A stretch of DNA of 11,781 nt from Sphingomonadales bacterium UBA7473 (GTDB lineage: Bacteria > Pseudomonadota > Alphaproteobacteria > Sphingomonadales > Sphingomonadaceae): the NCBI GenBank assembly GCA_002478575.1, contig DLOX01000049.1, positions 29,786 to 41,566 of the forward strand, written 5' to 3'. Every line of letters begins with the position of its first letter. Position 1 is the first letter of the stretch. Below the pieces are notes generated by a model. That model saw nothing but the letters and a program-made list of their open reading frames with translations. It ran no database searches and had not been told where the DNA came from. Below, piece by piece: positions 6,938 through 11,781 of the stretch. The position numbers and the translations under genes were made by a program.

Positions 6938-7267
6938 CTATGCTTCAGCCGCAGCGCGAAACGCATCGAAGGTGACGAAAAACATGTCGAGCGCCTTGGC
7001 CTCATCACCGCTGTTGAAATCAAGCAACATGTTGGCCCAACCGCTGGTGCTTTCACCAAAGCCGGTCTTGCGGCGCACATATTCGTGAAAGTCGTACCAA
7101 GGCGGGTTGAGCTGATCCTCAACACCCTTCCACCGACATGCGGCTTCATAACCAGAGAGATGGAAAGCCATGAGAGTGACCGCATTTCCGCCAATGTACA
7201 TCCCAGGCCGGGTCCGTATCAGGTCGATATAGGAGTAGAGGTCGTCGCTGGCAGCTGCGTGGGTCAC
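6938..7267 (-). CDS. small protein with RPGMYIG motif
   Basis: A 109-residue soluble protein. An N-terminal helix (DLYSYIDLIRT) runs straight into RPGMYIGG at ~residues 20-27, followed by a helix (LMAFHLSGYEAACRW). Then come PPWYDFHEYVRRKTGF, a GWANMLLDF segment and a C-terminal F-rich helix. RPGMYIG is best known from the N-terminal ATPase domain of GyrB/ParE. The hallmark ATP-binding residues that follow in those proteins (E..DN..DE and DGRGIP) are absent, so this is not a topoisomerase fragment. I recall stand-alone bacterial hypothetical proteins with RPGMYLG followed by a helix and GY, so it likely belongs to such a family, possibly immunity-related. The start overlaps the upstream stop as ATGA; the next gene follows after 5 bases. 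Confidence 0.75.
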   Translation of the reverse strand: MTHAAASDDLYSYIDLIRTRPGMYIGGNAVTLMAFHLSGYEAACRWKGVEDQLNPPWYDFHEYVRRKTGFGESTSGWANMLLDFNSGDEAKALDMFFVTFDAFRAAAEA

Positions 7268-7734
7268 GCCTGTTCCAACGCCGAAAAATCGCCCGCAAAA
7301 ACCACATCCGGATCAATCTCCAACCGCCCCAGCCGCGAGTCCGTGATTGCGCGATAGGGATCAAAGAAATAGCGCCGCCGTTCATCGCCCCAACCGGCCA
7401 TCTCTTGCGGAAAGGGCAGGTCTGCTTGGTCAGACATCCGAACCCCAGCGCAGCTCATATGGCGGCGTTGGTTGAGATCGTCGGGCGGGATGCGAACCAT
7501 GGAGTGAGCGCCTTGGTGCAGCGTGGGGAAGCGTTCGTGATCCACTGTGTAGATGGCTAGCTTTGCCCATTTCAGACCGCCACCAAAAGCCGGGGCTTTC
7601 TCGAGCAGATCATGAGCACACTCCTGCCGCTCCGCCCACGCAGTGAACATGCCAAGCAGCTTTTCAACCAGCAAATGGCCCTCAGGTCCGCCTGCGATGT
7701 AGCCAATATCGATAATGATGGGGCGCTCAATCAT
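7264..7734 (-). CDS. RF2-like protein lacking the GGQ segment (copy 2)
   Basis: A 156-residue protein that aligns with bacterial release factor RF2 in two blocks. Residues ~6-101 match the PCRF/codon-recognition region: AGGPEGH near 14-20 for RF2's SGGTEAQ, L..MFTAWAER near 27-36, GGGLK near 51-55, and LHQGAHSMVRIP-type sequence where RF2 has TGVHRLVRKSP. Residues ~113-151 match the RF2 tail: GWGDERRRYFF, TDSRLG and GDFSAL for GWGSQIRSYV, KDLRTG and GSLDQF. The GGQ peptidyl-hydrolysis segment between the blocks is absent; only ~12 residues connect them. It is ~79% identical (hand count, 123/156, no gaps) to the adjacent upstream copy. Here RRHTSF has become RRHMSC, so this copy is the more diverged. 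Overlaps of ATGA on both sides indicate coupled translation. It cannot be a functional release factor; a decoy, ribosome-binding or immunity role is inference. Confidence 0.8.
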   Translation of the reverse strand: MIERPIIIDIGYIAGGPEGHLLVEKLLGMFTAWAERQECAHDLLEKAPAFGGGLKWAKLAIYTVDHERFPTLHQGAHSMVRIPPDDLNQRRHMSCAGVRMSDQADLPFPQEMAGWGDERRRYFFDPYRAITDSRLGRLEIDPDVVFAGDFSALEQA

Positions 7735-8201
7735 CCTCCATCCAGCGCTGAAAAGTCCCCAGCAAAGAGCAAATCCGGGTCAATCTCCAACCGCCCGAAC
7801 CGCGAGTCCGTGATCGTGCGATAGGGATCGAAGAAATAGCGCCGTCGCTCATCGCCCCAACCGGCCATGTCTTCCGGCAGCGGAAGGTCCGCTTGGTCAG
7901 ACACCCGGACCCCAACAAAACTCGTATGGCGGCGCTGATAGGGGTCGTCCGGCGGGATGCGGATCATCGTATGCGCGCCCTGGTGCAGCGACTGAAACTG
8001 CTCAAGGTCGACAGAGTAGATGCCCAGCTTGGCCGATTTCAGCCCGCCACCAAAAGCCGGGGCCGTCTCCAGCAGGTCATGCTCAAAACCCTGCCGCTCC
8101 GCATAAGCAGTGAACATGCCAAGCAGCTTTTCAACCAGCAAATGGCCCTCATCTCCGCCTATGATATAGCCGATATCGACAATGATGGGGCGCTCAATCA
8201 T
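7731..8201 (-). CDS. RF2-like protein lacking the GGQ segment (copy 1)
   Basis: A 156-residue tandem duplicate of the next gene. The frame is open to 8225, but the ATG at 8201 makes an ATGA overlap with the upstream stop and gives the same N-terminus (MIERPII) as its twin. RF2-like features: GGDEGH (15-20), L..MFTAYAERQGF (27-39), GGGLKSAK (51-58), QGAH (74-77), and RIPPDDPYQRRHTSF (81-95), which aligns gap-free with RF2's RKSPFDSGGRRHTSF. The tail has GWGDERRRYFFD (114-125), TDSRFG (131-136) and AGDFSAL (147-153). RF2's stop-codon-reading tripeptide SPF is replaced by PPD (83-85), and the GGQ region is missing. The RF family has PCRF, decoding and GGQ domains in ~360 residues, so this is less than half length, but the two conserved ends argue for a defined deletion rather than decay. 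Role unknown; mimicry or protection of the translation termination machinery is inferred. Confidence 0.82.
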   Translation of the reverse strand: MIERPIIVDIGYIIGGDEGHLLVEKLLGMFTAYAERQGFEHDLLETAPAFGGGLKSAKLGIYSVDLEQFQSLHQGAHTMIRIPPDDPYQRRHTSFVGVRVSDQADLPLPEDMAGWGDERRRYFFDPYRTITDSRFGRLEIDPDLLFAGDFSALDGG

Positions 8202-9235
8202 CGGTCCACCACATCGACTTTCCACGTCCGAATGCGATCAAACGCCATTCGGCATTCGGGCATAAGCAGTTGCTCGCTTAGCAAGAATTTCTCGCTACCC
8301 CAGATATAGCGATCGACGCGGCCGCAATCGCCTATGCCGCGATGCCGCGCAAAACCCTCAAGCACACGCTTCTCATCATCCCAGCTGACATTGACCAGGA
8401 CATTGCTTGGCCCGTCCCCAGTGATGCCATTGTCATAGTCGAAAGTGGCAGCGCTAACTTCGCCAAAGCCATTGACGATCATGATGTTGCTATAAAGATT
8501 ATAGGCCCCGTTGCCGCACTGCCATGGCATGATGATCATGCTCTTGTCTGAATCCAGCCGGATCAGCTTTGGAGGCGCGCCAGGGCGCTCGACATCCACC
8601 GCGCATTGATCCTTGGCCCGAAGATCTGCCATCGCCTTGGCTTGAATCTCGCTGGGCGGTCGATCAGGTCGCGCAGGCCGCGCCAGCGAAACATGGTAGC
8701 CCGGCAGATCATCATAGGGCACACGCGTGCCGGGCTTGCCCAAGGCCTTTGCGGTTCCGCTGCGCCCTTGTTGCTCATCCATGCGCAATAAGGATGCGGT
8801 CAATCCAGCGAGCGACGCACGGGCGAAATCTCGATCCTCAACCTGTCGCAGATGGGCCCATGTTCCGGCGCGCAATTTCCGAATGAGCGCTAGCGCATCT
8901 GGCCCCGTGAAGATGAAATGCTGGCCGGAAGGCGATGGCAAATCGATGGCGCGATCATCTATGAACAGCATCAAGCCGCTGGGATTTTCCGTGCCGCTGG
9001 GAATCTTCATCTTTACCATAGGATGAAGATGCGATGGCAAAGGCCGGTCAATCAGGACCTCAAGATGATCGATATTGTCAGCGGCAGTTTTGGGCTTGGC
9101 CTGGAGAGCGATCGCAGAGCAATTCCGCACATTGTCGCAGCCTGTGGTCCAATCTTTGTAAACCACCACTTCTTCAGGGCGTGGCCCTGTGTAAAGCGTG
9201 ATACTTGCAGCAGCGAGAAGAAGAGAGACTGGCAT
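8198..9235 (-). CDS. DUF1176 family exported protein
   Basis: A 345-residue protein with a short hydrophobic N-terminus (MPVSLLLAAASITLY) consistent with a signal peptide, so probably periplasmic. It shows the DUF1176 landmarks in order: DWTTGCDNVRNCSAIALQ (28-45), SLAGLTASLLRMDEQQGR (141-158) followed by GTAKAL, CGNGAYN (240-246), a NVSWDDE strand region, RGIGDCG (299-305), IWGSEKFLL (311-319), and a final PEC...TW. The multiple cysteines fit disulfide bonding outside the cytoplasm. DUF1176 has no established function. The start is well supported: AGGAG lies 8 bases upstream of the ATG. It is the first gene of the minus-strand operon; its stop overlaps the next start (ATGA), tying an exported protein to the cytosolic RF2-like and immunity-like genes downstream. 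Confidence 0.85.
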   Translation of the reverse strand: MPVSLLLAAASITLYTGPRPEEVVVYKDWTTGCDNVRNCSAIALQAKPKTAADNIDHLEVLIDRPLPSHLHPMVKMKIPSGTENPSGLMLFIDDRAIDLPSPSGQHFIFTGPDALALIRKLRAGTWAHLRQVEDRDFARASLAGLTASLLRMDEQQGRSGTAKALGKPGTRVPYDDLPGYHVSLARPARPDRPPSEIQAKAMADLRAKDQCAVDVERPGAPPKLIRLDSDKSMIIMPWQCGNGAYNLYSNIMIVNGFGEVSAATFDYDNGITGDGPSNVLVNVSWDDEKRVLEGFARHRGIGDCGRVDRYIWGSEKFLLSEQLLMPECRMAFDRIRTWKVDVVDR

Positions 9236-9243
9236 TGCGCGAA

Positions 9244-9248
9244 CTCCT
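9244..9248 (-). promoter_or_regulatory. Shine-Dalgarno AGGAG for the DUF1176 gene
   Basis: On the minus strand AGGAG sits 8 bases before the ATG at 9235. It is the clearest ribosome binding site in the window, fitting the leading position of this gene in its operon. Confidence 0.7.
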
Positions 9249-9298
9249 AGCGCGGGTGCTTTCGCAGCTGCCGATGGAGCTTCCTATCCCCACAAAGG

Positions 9299-9327
9299 AG
9301 GGATGGCGGTGGGTGCAGCCATGTCAA
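9299..9327 (-). promoter_or_regulatory. candidate promoter for the minus-strand operon
   Basis: A perfect minus-strand TTGACA (-35 like) lies at 9322-9327. Seventeen bases later the -10 position reads ATCCCT, a poor match to TATAAT. The 234-base gap from 9236 to 9469 is the only substantial non-coding space upstream of the operon, so a promoter is expected somewhere here. This exact placement is weak. Confidence 0.25.
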
Positions 9328-9333
9328 ACTGGT

Positions 9334-9368
9334 CAGGCCGGTGTAAGTCTTCATAGTCTAACGGCCTG
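9334..9368. promoter_or_regulatory. inverted repeat in the operon leader region
   Basis: CAGGCCG (9334-9340) and CGGCCTG (9362-9368) are a perfect 7-bp inverted repeat separated by 21 bases, upstream of the candidate promoter. It could be an operator half-site pair or a long-loop RNA hairpin; chance is not excluded. Confidence 0.3.
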
Positions 9369-9421
9369 CTCCGCTAACTTTGCGTTGCTCCCCAGTTCAC
9401 AGAGAAGGTCCAAAGCTTGCC

Positions 9422-9434
9422 GGTGCTTCGCACC
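9422..9434 (-). terminator. small GC-rich hairpin downstream of the glycerate kinase gene
   Basis: On the minus strand GGTGC-GAA-GCACC forms a tight 5-bp stem with a three-base loop about 36 bases after the kinase stop codon. No U-tract follows, so it is at best a partial terminator or a processing hairpin. Confidence 0.3.
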
Positions 9435-9469
9435 TTAAATCATCTCCTTGGGTAGCGCAGGCAGTCCAT

Positions 9470-10729
9470 TCAAAGAAAAGCTGGGTCAATCAGGATGATC
9501 CGCAGGTCATTCACGTTCGTCCCGGTTGGGCCTGTGTAAACGCTATGTCCCAGCCGCTCAAAGAAAGCTGAGCTGTTCTGCGCCATTAGCAATTGCCTTG
9601 CGTCAATTTCTAATCGGTTGGCCATTGCAAGTGTGGTTGGGAACAAGATCGCACCAGCGGCACTGCTCGTTCCGTCAATACCATCGCTGTCCGCCGCCAG
9701 AGCTGCTATGCCTTGAGCGCCGTTGAGTTCGACCGCCAAGGCCAAAGTATAGCTTAGGTTGCGGCCTCCGATACCGCCGCTTTGAGATACAGCAACACTG
9801 GTTTCGCCGCCGGAGATCAGGGCTGCACGGCGGCCTTTTGCCCGATGAGCCAGCGCCAGCTTAGCATGTGCGCAAGCAACCTCTTGAGCATCCCCCTCTA
9901 GATCATCGCCAAGGATCACAGGCTCATATCCGGCTGCTTGGGCGACGCTAGCCATCGCGTGCAGTGCGTCGGAGGCCTTTGCGCAAACAACCGTTTTTTG
10001 ATTTCTCACCGGTAAAGAAAGCGAACAGCCAATTGCGCTGGTCATTTTAGACGACACTGAGATGCCGTAACGCGACAAGATCGCCAAGGCGTCTTCTCCC
10101 TCCGGAAGCGGGCAGGTGGGGCCTGAGGCGACAAAGGCCGGATCGTCACCGGGCACGTCAGAGATGACATAGGTCAAGACTTCTGCAGGCGAAGCGAGCG
10201 CTGCCAATCGTCCGCCTTTCAGACGAGACAAGGCGGATCGGACACGATTCATGTCCGCGATGGGCGCACCTGAGGCGAGCAACGCACGATTGATCGCCTG
10301 CTTCTCAGCAAAGCTGACGCCCTCGATGGGGGCGGCCATCAATGCTGACCCGCCGCCCGAGATAAGCGCGATCAGGCGATCCCCATGCCCTAGCGATTGC
10401 GCCATGGCGATGGCCGCCTCTCCTGCTTTCAGGCTCGCATCGTCAGGATTGGGATGTCCGGCCTCAATAACTGTGGCGAAGTGGGGCGGCGTCCAACCTG
10501 ATGGCATATGGCCATGGCGCGTGATGATGAGGGCCTCGTCGGCGTGAATATGGTCTAGCGCGACTCTCGCCATATGCCCGGCGGCTTTTCCCAAGGCGAA
10601 GATCACCGTTCGGCCAGTCGGGCGGTCCTTGCGCAAATGCGGCGGCAAGCAGTTTTCCGCCTGCACGGCAGCCACGCCAGCGTCAAAAATCGCCCGTAGC
10701 CTTAGCCTTAGTTCCGCCTCATCGACCAT
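9470..10729 (-). CDS. gckA: glycerate 2-kinase, GckA/TtuD (MOFRL) family
   Basis: Phosphorylates D-glycerate to 2-phosphoglycerate with ATP, feeding sugar-acid or serine-cycle carbon into lower glycolysis. About 419 residues, typical for the family. The N-terminal DUF4147 domain shows ALGKAAGHM (45-53), SGGGSALMAAP (124-134), the N.VR..LS..KGGRLA helix and SDVPGDDPAFVASGPT (~190-205). The C-terminal MOFRL domain shows LISGGETSVAV, GGIGGRN, SDGIDG and TGPTGTNVNDLRIILI. Family members usually have Glu shortly after GGRN; here it reads GGRNLSY, a possible subfamily difference. The frame is open from a TTG at 10735, but the ATG at 10729 with TAGG a few bases upstream is preferred. It starts 8 bases after the transporter gene, so the two are co-transcribed. 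Older databases label this family hydroxypyruvate reductase (ttuD), which is the main alternative name. Confidence 0.88.
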   Translation of the reverse strand: MVDEAELRLRLRAIFDAGVAAVQAENCLPPHLRKDRPTGRTVIFALGKAAGHMARVALDHIHADEALIITRHGHMPSGWTPPHFATVIEAGHPNPDDASLKAGEAAIAMAQSLGHGDRLIALISGGGSALMAAPIEGVSFAEKQAINRALLASGAPIADMNRVRSALSRLKGGRLAALASPAEVLTYVISDVPGDDPAFVASGPTCPLPEGEDALAILSRYGISVSSKMTSAIGCSLSLPVRNQKTVVCAKASDALHAMASVAQAAGYEPVILGDDLEGDAQEVACAHAKLALAHRAKGRRAALISGGETSVAVSQSGGIGGRNLSYTLALAVELNGAQGIAALAADSDGIDGTSSAAGAILFPTTLAMANRLEIDARQLLMAQNSSAFFERLGHSVYTGPTGTNVNDLRIILIDPAFL

Positions 10730-10737
10730 GGCCAAGC

Positions 10738-11781
10738 CTAGTCGTCGATGCGGGCAGGCTCAAGACGCGGGATCAGGATATGAATGATCGCAAGCGCAAT
10801 CAGATACATGGATCCGATCAAGAGGAAGATCGGGGTGTAGCTGCCCACATTTTCCAACACATAGCCTGCATATTTGGCCATCAACATGCCGCCAATGGCG
10901 CCCGCCATGCCGCCAATGCCCACGACCGAACCCACCGCGCGCCTTGGCATCACATCGGAGGCAAGCGTGAAGAGATTGGCAGACCAGCCCTGGTGTGCTG
11001 CTGCGGCAAGGCCAATGATCCCAACCGCAATGTAAAGATTCTCCGCATAGATCGCGAGGCTGACGGGGAGCACACACAGCGCACAGACCAGCATCGCGGT
11101 CTTCCGCCCCGCATTGATGCTCCATCCCCGCTTGATCAGCGCGGACGAGAACCAACCCCCTCCAATGCTGCCAAAGTCAGCCAGCAAATAGATCACGATC
11201 AGCGCGGGGCCAAAGGTCTTGAGATCAAGGCCGTAATTCTTGCCGAAGAAATCAGGCAACCAGAAGAGGAAGAACCACCAGATCGGGTCGGTCAGGAATT
11301 TCCCCACCGCAAAGGCCCAGGTTTGGCGATGCTTGATCAGTTCACCCCACGCAATGGGCGTGTCTTTCTCAACGGGGTCGCTGCGAATGAAGGCCAGCTC
11401 AGCGGCGTTGACCTTTGGGCTATCCTCAGGATCGCAATACATGCGCCACCAAAAGAGCAGCCAGAAAAAGCCCAACGCGCCTGTGATCAGGAAAGCGCCC
11501 TGCCAGCCGAGAGCCAGATCAATGACCAGAAAGGGCACCAACAAAGGCGTCAGGATCGCGCCTACGTTCGAGCCTGAGTTGAATATCCCTGTCGCCAGTG
11601 CCCGTTGCTTTTTGGGGAACCAGTCGGCGGTTGATCGGACTGCCGCAGGGAAGTTGCCCGCCTCACCAATGCCGAGGCCAAAGCGGGCCATAGCGAAGGT
11701 CGTGACGCTATAGGCGGCCGCATGGGCCATGCCGAACAAGCTCCACGCGGCAACAGCAATGGCATAGCCCCATTTGACGCC
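10738..11781 (-). CDS. MFS transporter, ACS (hexuronate ExuT-like) family, N-terminus outside window
   Basis: The frame is open to the right edge, so the first transmembrane helices are missing and ~347 residues are visible of a usual ~420-440. It is an inner-membrane symporter of the anion:cation symporter branch of the major facilitator superfamily. A characteristic stretch is RFGLGIGEAGNFPAAVRSTA followed by DWFPKKQRALATGIFNSGSN, as in hexuronate (ExuT) and related sugar-acid transporters. Several more hydrophobic helices follow: PLLVPFLVIDLALGWQGAFL, ALGFFWLLFWW, LTDPIWWFFLFWLPDFFG, VIYLLADFGSIGGG, and a C-terminal IFLLIGSMYLIALAIIHILI. Likely substrates are hexuronates, aldarates or a related carboxylate, judged from the family and from the glycerate kinase gene directly downstream. 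The exact substrate cannot be read from sequence. Confidence 0.87.
   Translation of the reverse strand, partial: GVKWGYAIAVAAWSLFGMAHAAAYSVTTFAMARFGLGIGEAGNFPAAVRSTADWFPKKQRALATGIFNSGSNVGAILTPLLVPFLVIDLALGWQGAFLITGALGFFWLLFWWRMYCDPEDSPKVNAAELAFIRSDPVEKDTPIAWGELIKHRQTWAFAVGKFLTDPIWWFFLFWLPDFFGKNYGLDLKTFGPALIVIYLLADFGSIGGGWFSSALIKRGWSINAGRKTAMLVCALCVLPVSLAIYAENLYIAVGIIGLAAAAHQGWSANLFTLASDVMPRRAVGSVVGIGGMAGAIGGMLMAKYAGYVLENVGSYTPIFLLIGSMYLIALAIIHILIPRLEPARIDD

Larger units (their letters stand above)
7264..8201 (-). repeat. tandem duplication of a 471-bp gene
   Basis: Two directly repeated, equal-length genes overlapping by four bases. They encode 156-residue proteins ~79% identical without gaps by hand count, and the DNA is alike over long blocks (for example both open MIERPII and share the AGWGDERRRYFFDPYR stretch). 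Confidence 0.9.

Noticed and set aside
6938..7267. The RPGMYIG protein as a truncated GyrB or ParE gene
   Set aside because: Beyond the motif there is no E..DN..DE or DGRGIP sequence, and the gene has its own start, stop and operon coupling.
7264..8201. The RF2-like genes as decayed prfB pseudogenes
   Set aside because: Two full-length copies share the same boundaries, are free of frameshifts and stops, and have conserved N- and C-terminal blocks and coupled overlaps. This is not what random decay produces.
9303..9356. 17-codon plus-strand ORF (ATG at 9303) preceded by AAAGGAGGG
   Set aside because: The purine stretch directly abuts the ATG, too close for a working ribosome binding site. 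The ORF is tiny, with no features and on the opposite strand to its neighbours.
10780..11577. Long plus-strand open frame (265 codons) opposite the MFS transporter
   Set aside because: Its product is rich in charged residues with no domain signature, and the minus strand encodes an unmistakable transporter across the same bases. It is an antisense shadow of a GC-rich gene.
1..11781. CRISPR array, tRNA/rRNA genes, IS elements or integrase
   Set aside because: I looked on both strands and saw no regularly spaced repeats with unique spacers, no cloverleaf with a CCA end, no transposase or recombinase motifs, and no terminal inverted repeats.

Overview
The window reads as an accessory island in an alphaproteobacterial chromosome, most likely a sphingomonad. 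That assignment is an inference from the moderately high GC, the alphaproteobacterial-type DUF3617 and DUF1176 proteins and the very compact gene packing. No rRNA or other definitive marker is present. Coding density is very high, and no gap between genes reaches 300 bases.

Plus strand, 1 to 5981. The 3' part of a DUF3617-type exported protein is followed by eight tightly packed genes. Most junctions are ATGA or TGATG stop/start overlaps. The set comprises a two-domain immunity-like protein, two clear paralogues of a 150-residue family (1324 and 2234) flanking a shorter diverged relative (1773), an orphan 142-residue protein, a TPR-like helical-repeat protein, another orphan, and a 12-repeat leucine-rich-repeat protein. 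No toxin, nuclease, secretion gene or integrase accompanies them. The layout resembles the toxin-free 'polyimmunity' arrays known from polymorphic toxin biology.

Minus strand, 9235 down to 6084. A second compact operon converges on the first. It encodes an exported DUF1176 protein, two tandem 156-residue proteins that align with class-I peptide chain release factor RF2 but lack the GGQ catalytic segment, a small protein with an RPGMYIG motif, and a pentapeptide-repeat protein fused to an Imm63-like immunity domain. The Imm63-like domain supports an immunity or self-protection reading for this operon.

Minus strand, 11781 down to 9470. Ordinary metabolism resumes with an ACS-family (hexuronate-transporter-like) MFS permease, cut by the window end, followed closely by a GckA/TtuD-type glycerate 2-kinase. 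The pair fits uptake and breakdown of sugar acids through glycerate.

The most interesting signal is the pair of RF2-like proteins. They keep the codon-recognition half and the C-terminal tail of RF2, but a short linker replaces the GGQ region, and the SPF decoding tripeptide is replaced by PPD. They look like catalytically dead release-factor mimics in an immunity-like operon.
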